Part shown: positions 1-7,568 of the stretch, piece by piece
How the letters are laid out: the number at the start of each line of letters is the position of its first letter
Numbering within the stretch: position 1 is the stretch's first letter
DNA from: Methanobacterium sp.
GTDB taxonomy: Archaea; Methanobacteriota; Methanobacteria; Methanobacteriales; Methanobacteriaceae
Length of the DNA: 11,113 nucleotides
Direction of reading: 5' to 3'
Assembly (NCBI GenBank): GCA_009712615.1
Contig: WASR01000293.1
Span: forward strand, 1-11,113
The notes under the pieces: model-generated
The model's input: the letters and a program-made list of their open reading frames with translations, nothing else
What the model was told of the DNA's origin: nothing
The model's database searches: none
Translations under genes and position numbers: made by a program

Positions 1-277
1 CTGTTTAGCTGCCTTTTTATATTGCTTTTTGGTTGAGTATTCAACAGAATTTGGTGTTTTTTATAACTTTGTTAAAGAACAATTGCTTTTGGATTTAATA
101 CGATTTATACACCCTATTACAATCTATTGCATCGAAATAAACAACATTTATTAGCGTCAAAAACCAAAATAAGTAGTGTAATTAGAAGTTTCTTTCACCC
201 ATGAATTTTCACAAAAAATAACAAAAAAATGGGTTGAGGAGCTGGGAAAAATTTTCTAAAAAAGAAGGTTTAAATCC
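1..277. other. Gene-free region upstream of the first glycosyltransferase
   Basis: I see no convincing coding sequence here. The left end has T-rich stretches (14-18, 26-30, 55-60) and a small perfect hairpin at 32-45 (GTTGA, 4-base loop, TCAAC), which could be the terminator of a gene lying outside the window. Further right, ATTTATAC near 104-112 is a possible archaeal TATA element. A 6-base inverted repeat (ACCCAT at 197-202, ATGGGT at 229-234) encloses a long loop and may be chance. A GAGGAG stretch at 236-241 resembles an SD site but lies about 37 bases from the first usable ATG. Confidence 0.4.
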
Positions 278-1507
278 ATGAAGTTAACGGAAAAAAAGAA
301 AAATTCTTTGGCAATCATCGGAAGTCGAGGTATACCTAATAATTATGGAGGATTTGAATGTTTTACAGAAAACATAAGCCAAAAACTTACAGAAAAAGAT
401 TATGACGTTTATGTGAGCTGTGAACATCCTGATGAAGATAATCCTCCCGAAAAATTCCATGATGTCAACTTATTTTATTTCCCAATCAGACATCCTAGAT
501 CAAATGTTCTAGGAATGTTATATGAAATACTGTACGATGCATATTCCTTAATCTACGCAAGTTTAAAGGCAGATCAAATTTATATGCTGGGCTACAGCGC
601 ATCATTATTCTTCTTTATACCAAAATTATTCGGAAAAAAGCTATATCTAAATCCTGATGGTTTTGAATGGAAAAGGAACAAGTTCAGTGGAATGATAAAG
701 TTCATGCTTAAAATTCAGGAGAGAATGGGCGTTTTCTGGGCAGACAAAATAGTTGCAGATTCAATGGGAATCAAAAGATACTACGACAACAAATATGGAA
801 AAAGCTCCAAGTTCATTGCCTACGGTGTAAATGAAATTCCCAAGATCAACTGGAACAAAGATTACTTACCAGAAACCTTGATGGATAACCAAGACATTGA
901 ATCAAATTATTGGTTGTTAGTAGCAAGACTCGAGCCAGAAAATAATATTCACACAATAGTGGAAGGTTATATTAAAAGTGAAACCAAAAAACCACTGGTG
1001 ATTGTAGGAAACTTCCTGAATGAGGGTTACGAAAAAACCATCCTGGACATGATGGATGGAATGGATGAATCTAAACAGGTAATATTCACGGGTGGAATCT
1101 ACAATCAAAAAACCCTTAACATGCTAAGGCAGAACTGCTTCGGTTATCTCCATGGACACTCAGTTGGTGGCACAAACCCATCGCTCATAGAAGCGATGGC
1201 CATGAAAAATGTGTTGTTGACACACAAAAATCAATTCAACGAAGAAGTCTGTCAAGATACTGCACTTCACTTCCAAGATTCAAACGAACTCAAGACAAAA
1301 ATGGACGACCTAGATAAATACCCGGAAAAATATGAAATAATGAAAACATTGGCATTATTCCGTGTTAATCAGGAATACTCGTGGGAAAAAATAGTTTCTG
1401 AGTACGATGATCTGTTTGCAACAGAGCACAACAAACAGAAAAAACAGTACACTCCAACAAAAATTCCAATTTCACGCGGATACAATTCAGATCACAATTC
1501 AAAATGA
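278..1507 (+). CDS. GT4-type glycosyltransferase with N-terminal DUF1972 domain
   Basis: A 409-residue predicted cytoplasmic glycosyltransferase of the GT-B fold. The N-terminus has the DUF1972 (PF09314) signature: a beta strand followed by GSRGIPNNYGGFE at residues 15-27, then DGFEWKR at 127-133. The C-terminal half is a GT4 (Glycos_transf_1) donor-binding domain, with LLVARLEPENN and GGTNPSLIEAM at 297-307, whose Glu305 lies where these enzymes usually bind the nucleotide-sugar. DUF1972/GT4 proteins include rhamnosyltransferases of bacterial capsule and O-antigen synthesis, so transfer of rhamnose or another deoxysugar is plausible but inferred. There is no signal peptide. The ATG at 278 is the only in-frame start after the stop at 257-259; its SD (AAGG at 265-268) is weak. 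The tail after about residue 390 is polar and probably disordered. A hairpin terminator separates it from the next gene. Confidence 0.9.
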   Translation: MKLTEKKKNSLAIIGSRGIPNNYGGFECFTENISQKLTEKDYDVYVSCEHPDEDNPPEKFHDVNLFYFPIRHPRSNVLGMLYEILYDAYSLIYASLKADQIYMLGYSASLFFFIPKLFGKKLYLNPDGFEWKRNKFSGMIKFMLKIQERMGVFWADKIVADSMGIKRYYDNKYGKSSKFIAYGVNEIPKINWNKDYLPETLMDNQDIESNYWLLVARLEPENNIHTIVEGYIKSETKKPLVIVGNFLNEGYEKTILDMMDGMDESKQVIFTGGIYNQKTLNMLRQNCFGYLHGHSVGGTNPSLIEAMAMKNVLLTHKNQFNEEVCQDTALHFQDSNELKTKMDDLDKYPEKYEIMKTLALFRVNQEYSWEKIVSEYDDLFATEHNKQKKQYTPTKIPISRGYNSDHNSK

Positions 1508-1532
1508 ACAGGAACATCAGATTATATAATTA

Positions 1533-1583
1533 AATTTTGGACCAGTACTTACTGGCTCCAAAATTGTTTATTATTTCTTTTTT
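1533..1583 (+). terminator. Hairpin terminator with T-rich tail after the GT4 gene
   Basis: AATTTTGGACCAGTA (1533-1547) pairs with TACTGGCTCCAAAATT (1550-1565). There is one bulged base and the loop is of 2 to 4 bases. A T-rich stretch runs on to 1583. It starts 25 bases after the stop codon of the glycosyltransferase. The shape is that of an intrinsic terminator; archaeal termination mainly needs the T-rich tract, which is also present. It suggests that the downstream deacetylase gene has its own promoter. Confidence 0.7.
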
Positions 1584-1625
1584 AAAAGTAATCATAATGC
1601 AGCGATCATAAAACCAATTTCAATA

Positions 1626-1638
1626 AGGTAGGTGTTGA
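1626..1638 (+). promoter_or_regulatory. SD-like sequence unusually far from the deacetylase start
   Basis: AGGTAGGTGTTGA resembles the archaeal SD consensus GGAGGTGA but ends about 24 bases before the ATG at 1663. The reading frame is blocked upstream by a TAA at 1639-1641, and no ATG, GTG or TTG lies in frame between that stop and 1663. The ATG at 1663 therefore stands as the start, and this element is either unused or acts at unusual spacing. Confidence 0.3.
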
Positions 1639-1662
1639 TAAATTACAGTTAAACTAAATCGG

Positions 1663-4600
1663 ATGGCAAAAAATGATTATTTAGGGATATTTCTCCTGAT
1701 ATTCATTGCTGTTCTCATTTTAACCATGGGAAGCTCTTCTGCGGCTGTAAATGGAAACACATCCAAATTAGTAGCTGCACATAACGGTACAAGTTCAGAG
1801 CAACCATCTCAATCTCAAAATGCACTGCCTTATTCAAATTTTAAGATTGAAAATCAATTTAGAAGCGCAGGAAGCAGTGGATATCCCAATCCTGGAAAGA
1901 TCGTCACCAGTGCCAACTACAGTAAATGGGTCTGGACCAACATAATCATCACCAACAACGGACCAGACGATTCAAACATAACAATTAAGGATCAGGGAAC
2001 GGGGTTTGTGTTTTACAATCCTAAGATGGGATGGAAAGGTTGGGTTAGACTAAACAATGGTACAGGATGGAAGAAAGACAACCTATTTGATGTTAAAACT
2101 GGAACAGGAACCTACTTCGTATCCAGTGGATCCAGTTACCAGATAGCTATACTGGGCTATGTTAACAGTACCGGAACCATGAGAAACGATGTAACTGAAA
2201 TTTATCAGGATACAATGGGCCCTGAAATATATCCATCAGCATCGAAAATCCTGGATGTTCCAGATTCCGCCATAATAAGATTGAACGGAGAATTTAGAAG
2301 CACTTTAAATGGTTCTCCAATAAAAACAGCCAAATACAAGAATTGGGTTTATAGTGTGACCAGTGCAACAAATCAGGGGCCAAACAGTACAAATGCATTG
2401 TTTAGAATCAACACCTACGGTCTTACCACCAACGGGACCTATGCAGTAAGCAGAGACAATGGTAACACATGGGAGTACAATGATGCTTCCTTTGATTTAA
2501 CAACAGGCCTTTGGAACACCACAATATCATCTAATGGAAGATGGTTACTCGCAGTTTATTCAAAAATCACCAAATCAGATCCACCAAGCAGTACTGTGTA
2601 CCTTTTATCTCAAGATACTTACAATCCCTATGGTTCAGACAATGTCCGGCCAAAATGTTTGATAGTTTTTGATGATGGGAACGAAGCACAGTACAGCACA
2701 GCATTTAAATATATGCAGAGCCTGGGAATTACAGGAACGGTCTATGTAAACGGATACAACATAGGCACAGATGGTGTTTTAACCATTGATGAACTGAAGG
2801 AAATGACCCAAGCAGGGTGGATCATAGGTAGTCATGGATACGACCATGAAGATCTGACACAGCTATCGGATGCTGAAATAAGATCCGAAATTTCCAAAGA
2901 AATCGATTTTTTAACAGGTATTGGCCTATCAGATGGTGCATTAAATCTGGCTTATCCTGGAGGATACTACAACAACGATGTGCTGGACATAATGCAAAGC
3001 TTAGGAGTTTTAACAGGAAGATCTACCAATGGACAGTTAATATATGCGTTGAATGGGGTGGATCTCTACAGACTCCCATCATACACAATTTTAAACACGA
3101 CATCAGTGTCCACAATTAAGGGATACGTGGATGATGCTGTTCAATCAGGATCGACAGTTATTCTTCTCTTTCACAACATAGCTCCTGAAAGTTCGGACAA
3201 TTACGTTTACACAGATGCAAATTTTAAAGCAGTTATGGACTACATTTACAGCACAGGAATAGATTGCATGAACATTAATCAGCTTTACTCCCAGGCAACT
3301 GATTTGCCGATAAATATTCCTCCCTTAGATCTTGATTCCAATACCATACTGCCCGGGGTTGATGGCACTGGACTTTTAAATTCAACATCCATTCTCAGCG
3401 TACCGACTCCAACAGCTGATATTGAAATCAGAATTAATGCTTCTACTAACTCTCCAGGATACGGAGATAGGGTCACCTATACCATAACAGTTGTAAACAA
3501 CGGGCCCGATACTGCAGAAAACATCACGGTGGGTGACTGGTTAGATGGAGATTACTTTAAATACATATCTGATGATGGAAATGGAGCATTCGATCCTAAC
3601 ACTGTGATTTGGACGGTTGGTGACCTTGAAAATGGAGGATCCAAAATATTGAACATCGTTGTTGAGGTGGTGGCATCCAATACATACATAAAAAATACAG
3701 CGACCTACAACTCGGGAGCAACCGATGATTCTAATATCGATAATAACCATCAAGAAATTGATCTGTGGGTGCCTCCCAGAACTTATATCTACATAAATTC
3801 TGCAAAGGGTTATGTAGGTGACTCAATTAAATTAACCATCACATTAAAAGACGAAAATAACAATCCTATAGCAAATAAATCTGTGCACCTTACCATAAAT
3901 GGGGCAAATTATGATGCAACAACAGACAGTGAAGGTACAGCTACAATAATTTGTGTTGCAGATCAATCGGGAGTTTATAATATGGCAGTAAATTTCTATA
4001 AAACTCCAAATTTATCATCAAGTTCAAATAACAACCTTCTAACTGTCTTGAAAATACCAACCAATGTAACAGTTAGTAACCAAACAGGATATAAAGGTGA
4101 TAAACAAGTTTTAACTGCCCAATTATTAGATACTCATTCGAACAAGTATTTGGCAAACAAAACACTGACCTTTATGATAAATGGTAATGTAGTTGGAACC
4201 ATGACAACAGACATGAACGGAAATGCTCAGATTCCATACACCTTCATGCAAAACCCAGGATCATACACGTTAACCGCATTATTCAATTCGGATAACAATT
4301 ATTTAACATCCTACTCGAATACCATAATAAAAATATTGAAGACACCTACATCAATCAAACTCAATTCAACTGTTGGCTTCCTTCAAGATACAGTACCGAT
4401 CATAGCAACTCTCTGGGACTCAAATAAAAACGTTACAATTTCAAATAAAACAGTCAAATTTTACGTTTCCAACAGTTACATTGGATCTGCAGTAACAAAT
4501 AAATCAGGTGTGGCGACATTATACTACAAAATCAATACAACTACGTCTGGCAACTACACAATATCAGCAATCCTATTTGAAGACGGTAATTATACTGGAA

Positions 4601-4971
4601 GCCGAAACAATACAAATTTAACTGCCAAAAGGATATTGACTACAATATCATACAAAACTACAGTAAATTCTCCGGTAGCTTCAAATATAAAATCAGGTTC
4701 CAATGGTTTCACAGTAAGAACTGGAAGTACCCTAAGATTTCAGGCACTGCTGAAGGATTCACATAGTAACAAAATCTTGGCTGGAAAGGATGTTAAATTC
4801 TATGTAAATGATAAACTGATGGGAATTGCCAAAACCAACAGCTCAGGAATTGCAATGTTCAGTTACAACGCCAAAGAAGTGAATAGTATCCAAACATTTA
4901 AAGTGTACTTCGCATCGGATAAAATTTACGTGGGAAGTAGCAGCGCAAAACAAATCAAAATTATCAAATAA
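1663..4971 (+). CDS. Secreted polysaccharide deacetylase with DUF11 and four Ig-like repeats
   Basis: An 1102-residue predicted surface protein. Order: hydrophobic signal segment (about 7-27); two related, unrecognised modules (about 60-185 and 205-325) sharing an FRS start and an [S/T]AxYxxWV motif; a NodB domain (PF01522, about 330-550); a DUF11 domain (about 584-702); and four Ig-like repeats (about 707-796, 797-892, 893-990, 991-1102), each with a GNATxxY-like core. NodB residues are visible: FDDG (Asp337 general base, Asp338 metal), HGYDH (His391, His395 metal) and LFHN (His504). The third motif is AYPGG, lacking the usual Arg. This predicts metal-dependent removal of N-acetyl (or O-acetyl) groups from an extracellular glycan, perhaps pseudomurein or a secreted polysaccharide. 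Many N-X-S/T sequons suggest glycosylation. No C-terminal membrane anchor or sorting motif is seen, so it is either released, held by an uncleaved N-terminal helix, or wall-bound through the repeats. Confidence 0.9.
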   Translation: MAKNDYLGIFLLIFIAVLILTMGSSSAAVNGNTSKLVAAHNGTSSEQPSQSQNALPYSNFKIENQFRSAGSSGYPNPGKIVTSANYSKWVWTNIIITNNGPDDSNITIKDQGTGFVFYNPKMGWKGWVRLNNGTGWKKDNLFDVKTGTGTYFVSSGSSYQIAILGYVNSTGTMRNDVTEIYQDTMGPEIYPSASKILDVPDSAIIRLNGEFRSTLNGSPIKTAKYKNWVYSVTSATNQGPNSTNALFRINTYGLTTNGTYAVSRDNGNTWEYNDASFDLTTGLWNTTISSNGRWLLAVYSKITKSDPPSSTVYLLSQDTYNPYGSDNVRPKCLIVFDDGNEAQYSTAFKYMQSLGITGTVYVNGYNIGTDGVLTIDELKEMTQAGWIIGSHGYDHEDLTQLSDAEIRSEISKEIDFLTGIGLSDGALNLAYPGGYYNNDVLDIMQSLGVLTGRSTNGQLIYALNGVDLYRLPSYTILNTTSVSTIKGYVDDAVQSGSTVILLFHNIAPESSDNYVYTDANFKAVMDYIYSTGIDCMNINQLYSQATDLPINIPPLDLDSNTILPGVDGTGLLNSTSILSVPTPTADIEIRINASTNSPGYGDRVTYTITVVNNGPDTAENITVGDWLDGDYFKYISDDGNGAFDPNTVIWTVGDLENGGSKILNIVVEVVASNTYIKNTATYNSGATDDSNIDNNHQEIDLWVPPRTYIYINSAKGYVGDSIKLTITLKDENNNPIANKSVHLTINGANYDATTDSEGTATIICVADQSGVYNMAVNFYKTPNLSSSSNNNLLTVLKIPTNVTVSNQTGYKGDKQVLTAQLLDTHSNKYLANKTLTFMINGNVVGTMTTDMNGNAQIPYTFMQNPGSYTLTALFNSDNNYLTSYSNTIIKILKTPTSIKLNSTVGFLQDTVPIIATLWDSNKNVTISNKTVKFYVSNSYIGSAVTNKSGVATLYYKINTTTSGNYTISAILFEDGNYTGSRNNTNLTAKRILTTISYKTTVNSPVASNIKSGSNGFTVRTGSTLRFQALLKDSHSNKILAGKDVKFYVNDKLMGIAKTNSSGIAMFSYNAKEVNSIQTFKVYFASDKIYVGSSSAKQIKIIK

Positions 4972-5015
4972 AAAAATCTGTGAAATCCTAAGAACTTCAT
5001 TTCCCCTTTATTTTT
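4968..5015. terminator. T-rich terminator region between convergent genes
   Basis: The deacetylase gene (+) and the DUF457 gene (-) converge here, 68 bases apart. On the + strand a T-rich stretch (CCCCTTTATTTTTCT, about 5003-5017) follows the deacetylase stop. On the - strand the A-run after that stop (about 4970-4977) reads as a T-run downstream of the DUF457 gene. I see no strong hairpin. T-tracts of this type are adequate terminators in archaea. Confidence 0.4.
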
Positions 5016-5039
5016 CTGATCAATGAAAAATGCAAATTC

Positions 5040-5528
5040 CTACCCATGTTTCTGATTCCACTTTTTTGCATCAACTTCCCTACCAATCAAATACACCAGT
5101 CCGGCAATACACAGTGCCAGAAGTGTTATGAGATAATCTGAACTGTTTGTAATCTGAAGCTGCCACTGCCACCAGCTGAATGGGAATAGAAGGTAAATTC
5201 CTCCTGAGACATGTTCCAATATGATGTCTAAGCTGTAGTGTGTGAATATTCCAAGTCCGAAAAATAGGAATGCTTTCTTTTTTTCTGGAAACAGCATGGA
5301 CAGCATGGCCGCAAATATAACAGAACCCGTTGGTATGTGTATGATGCTTAAATATTCAGAAAGATCCAATCCAAAGAACTTGAAAACCAGTATTAACTTG
5401 GAAAAATCAGGAATTAAAGCTCCAGTAATTACCAGCATGGTGTTTGCAGCATTAAACTCATCATATTTAAAGCTAAGAAGCCTGCAAATTATCCAAGCAA
5501 CGGCAATGTGTGTAACCCAGTCCGGCAT
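5040..5528 (-). CDS. Membrane-bound YdjM/DUF457-type putative metal-dependent hydrolase
   Basis: A 162-residue multi-spanning membrane protein resembling the YdjM/DUF457 family (PF04307), described as inner-membrane-associated putative metal-dependent hydrolases. The residues expected to bind metal are visible: His7 in the MPDWVTH start, Asp41 in GALIPDFSK, His64 in IIHIPTG, and His97 and Asp101 in THYSLD. About four hydrophobic segments are seen (near 8-18, 30-50, 68-95, 132-150). Family members have no firmly established substrate; phospholipid or another membrane-associated ester is an inference from the fold. Its ATG follows the TAG of the OB-fold gene with no gap. An AGGAG sequence ten bases upstream, inside that gene, serves as SD, so the two are almost certainly co-transcribed and probably translationally coupled. 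Length is normal for the family. Confidence 0.8.
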   Translation of the reverse strand: MPDWVTHIAVAWIICRLLSFKYDEFNAANTMLVITGALIPDFSKLILVFKFFGLDLSEYLSIIHIPTGSVIFAAMLSMLFPEKKKAFLFFGLGIFTHYSLDIILEHVSGGIYLLFPFSWWQWQLQITNSSDYLITLLALCIAGLVYLIGREVDAKKWNQKHG

Positions 5529-5990
5529 CTATCTCTTTCTCCTGAATTCCAGTTTTTTTAAGTTAAATTCCCAGTAATGGAAAAAGAAAAATAGGAAAAT
5601 CAATGCAACCAGTGCACTCCTAAGCAACATGAAACTGTAATCAAATGATGATATAACAAGTATTTTAGTGGCATTGACCTGATAGTATGGCTGTAAAATA
5701 CCTAAAACTTCCACCTGATCTCCCTTTGAAACATGTTCGCCTGAAACAATGGTGTAATTCACATCCATACCATGATATTCGTCTTTTAGATTGAAACCTC
5801 CGTCATGGACATCTGTAACTACTCCTGAAACAGCCACTGTTTCTCCCAGGGGATAATTTTTGACAATTATGGATGTGTTAGGATTTTCAAGATGGTTTTG
5901 ATAGTCAGATGCAAAGTAAACACTGAGAATTATCAGGACAATTAAAAGCCCAAAAAATATGAATCTTATATCCTTAACCAGTTTCATCAC
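5529..5990 (-). CDS. Two-helix membrane protein with extracytoplasmic OB-fold-like domain
   Basis: A 153-residue protein with a membrane helix near each end (about 9-28 and 119-139) and a beta-rich stretch between (about 44-114) that reads as an OB-fold: V-x-V-S-G-V-V-x-D, then F-N-L-K-D, then G-D-Q-V-x-V-x-G. The layout resembles the OB domain of CcmE-type proteins, but the heme-binding His motif of CcmE is absent, so I do not assign that role. The positive-rich C-terminus (KKLEFRRKR) suggests both ends are cytoplasmic and the OB domain faces outside. Three N-X-S/T sequons (Asn38, Asn78, Asn106) fit that topology. The first codon is GTG (5990) followed at once by ATG (5987). A GGATGAG SD lies 5 bases before the ATG but only 2 before the GTG, so the ATG, giving 152 residues, may be the true start. 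It leads a two-gene unit with the DUF457 gene. Function unknown. Confidence 0.75.
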   Translation of the reverse strand: MMKLVKDIRFIFFGLLIVLIILSVYFASDYQNHLENPNTSIIVKNYPLGETVAVSGVVTDVHDGGFNLKDEYHGMDVNYTIVSGEHVSKGDQVEVLGILQPYYQVNATKILVISSFDYSFMLLRSALVALIFLFFFFHYWEFNLKKLEFRRKR

Positions 5991-6017
5991 AACTCATCCA
6001 CTATATTTAACGGTTTT

Positions 6018-6037
6018 TACAAAAATAGGAAAAATAA
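6018..6037 (-). terminator. Possible T-rich terminator below the sugar-phosphate transferase
   Basis: Read on the - strand, this stretch is two T-runs (TTATTTTTCCTATTTTTGT). It lies about 75 bases beyond the stop of the sugar-1-phosphate transferase and before the OB-fold gene. There is no good hairpin. It fits archaeal poly-T termination but also lies where the OB-fold gene's promoter would be: TTAAATATA on the - strand, at about 6003-6011, is a possible TATA element. Confidence 0.3.
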
Positions 6038-6112
6038 CATGTTGGAAGATTTTTTCATCCATTTTTAATCCTGATTATATGGTTTACAAGAGTTTTAAGG
6101 GTTTATAATTAA

Positions 6113-7504
6113 TTAGTAAGCATTTTTAAAGAAACTTCTAAATGTCAGGAAAAATATCTTGACATCCAAAAACAGGTTCCAGTTTTCAACGTAGTAAATA
6201 TCATACTCGATCCTTTTATTGATGGATGTGTCTCCCCTGTAACCATTTATCTGGGCGTACCCTGTCATTCCAGGCCTAACATGATGTTTGACCATGTATT
6301 TGGGTATTTCATCCCTGAACTTATCTACGAAGAATGGTCTTTCTGGTCTTGGTCCAATCAGGCTCATGTCTCCCTTGAGTATATTGAAAAATTGTGGTAA
6401 CTCGTCTATGTTAGTTTTCCTTATAAATGATCCAATTCTGGTTTTTCTTGGATCATCCTTCTGTGTCCATTTAAACTGCTCCTCTTCTTGAACCTTCATA
6501 CTCCTGAACTTGTACATGTTAAATTCCTTTCTGTTACACCCCACCCTCTTCTGTTTGAAGATTATTGGCCCTGGAGAAGTAAGCTTAACTAGGATGGCTG
6601 TTACTATGAGTATTGGTGAAATAATAATGATTCCAATGGTTACTAAAACTATATCCGATATTCGTTTGAGTATTTTGTTTAAGTTATCGTCTAATGGAAC
6701 ATAACGAATGTTAATAACAGGTATATCATCTATCATGTCTATATATGGCTTAGCAGGGAAGTAACGGTAAAAATCAGGAACTATCTCTGCCTTAACACCG
6801 CATTTTTCAAGGGTGTTAACGGTGTTTTCAATGACCTGATAATGCCTGGCTGAAATGGTTATCACAGCCAGATCAATGGTTTTTGTGAGGATGATCTGTT
6901 CCAAATCACCTATGTTTCCGATGATCTTTGAACCATCAACCTTTTGGCCCTTTTCTATGTTATCATCTAAAAATCCTATGATCTCGTAACCAAGGTAAAA
7001 ATTCTGTTTAATTTTTCGTGCAAATGATTCTCCAAGTTCTCCAGCCCCAATTACGAGTATGTACTGGACATTGTAGCCCCTTCCCCTCACGTACATGAGT
7101 GAATTTTTCACGATGATCCTCTCGATACTCATGAACAATGTGCTGAAAACTGCAAACATGGCCAGCATGTACCTTGAGTAATCTGCAACCTCGATTATGT
7201 AAAGGGAGGTAATAAGGAGTAATAAGCCTATAATGTTAACTTTAAGTATTTGTTTAACCTCATTACCCAGTTTATCAGTTCTTTGTGTATTATAAAGATT
7301 GAAAAAATATCATAAAATAGTATAGCTAACAATTATAAATGCCAAAGATGCAGCGTACTGTGGAAGTGCCCAAACATCAAAACCAGGCCCTAAAATATCT
7401 GTTTTCACTCTTATGAACCATGCAAGGTACAGGGCCAAAGCCATTGCAACTATGTCGAATAAGACCTGCAACGTTGTCAATGTTCTTTGATTCTCTCTTA
7501 TCAT
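6113..7504 (-). pseudogene. Polyprenyl-phosphate sugar-1-phosphate transferase interrupted by in-frame TGA
   Basis: Reading through one TGA at codon 65 gives 463 residues, the usual length of WcaJ/WbaP-like initiating transferases, which move a sugar-1-phosphate from a UDP-sugar to a polyprenyl phosphate. Four N-terminal membrane segments (about 12-30, 49-64, 89-104, 112-127) lie on both sides of the TGA. A Rossmann-like CoA_binding_3 domain follows, with GAGELG at 153-158, then a fifth helix and the complete catalytic domain (PF02397) with FKQKRVG, YKFRSM, IDELPQFFN (Asp367-Glu368) and SLIGPRP. The ATG at 7504 has a near-ideal SD (GGGGGTGA, 7508-7515). The piece after the TGA could restart only at ATG 7168, with a poor SD (AAGG); that 351-residue product would lack three helices but keep the catalytic core. 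Options are a pseudogene, a sequencing error, readthrough or a restarted short enzyme. The rest shows no other damage, which suggests a recent mutation or an error. Confidence 0.8.
7310..7312 (-). other. In-frame TGA splitting the sugar-1-phosphate transferase
   Basis: The codons before it encode SYTIL at the end of the second membrane segment; those after it continue in the same frame as YFFNLYNTQR, a typical loop start for this family. No base is gained or lost, so this is a nonsense codon and not a frameshift. The 47 codons between the TGA and the ATG at 7168 contain no ATG, GTG or TTG. One base change from TTA, TCA, CGA, GGA, TGG, TGT or TGC would create it. Confidence 0.85.
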
Positions 7505-7507
7505 GGT

Positions 7508-7515
7508 TCACCCCC
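7508..7515 (-). promoter_or_regulatory. Strong ribosome binding site of the sugar-phosphate transferase
   Basis: GGGGGTGA on the - strand differs from the archaeal consensus GGAGGTGA by one base and sits 3 bases before the ATG at 7504. It fixes the start of the interrupted gene here, and is much stronger than anything near the internal ATG at 7168. The AT-rich 50 bases upstream probably hold its promoter if it is not co-transcribed from the gene before it. Confidence 0.6.
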
Positions 7516-7568
7516 AAATAATTTTTCCACAATATTTAATTTATTTAATTTATTAATTATAATAAGAA

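Noticed and set aside
3780..4971. Repeats in the 3' part of the deacetylase gene as a DNA repeat array or CRISPR
   Set aside because: Similarity is at the protein level between Ig-like domains of about 90-110 residues; the DNA copies are divergent and no short identical repeat-spacer pattern exists here or elsewhere in the window.
5529..5531. TAG between the OB-fold and DUF457 genes read as pyrrolysine
   Set aside because: The downstream ATG has its own AGGAG SD at correct spacing, both proteins are complete domains, and Methanobacteriales are not known to use pyrrolysine.
5242..5577. 111-codon + strand frame opposite the DUF457 gene
   Set aside because: It overlaps two genes with recognisable membrane and metal-site features and has no family resemblance of its own.
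5529..5990. OB-fold protein as a true CcmE heme chaperone
   Set aside because: The heme-binding His motif is missing, no other cytochrome c maturation gene is nearby, and there is a second membrane helix at the C-terminus.
7310..7312. TGA read as selenocysteine in the sugar-1-phosphate transferase
   Set aside because: Known archaeal selenoproteins are in Methanococcales, Methanopyrus and some Asgard lineages, and this family has no redox cysteine at a membrane-segment position. No archaeal SECIS-like element was recognised.
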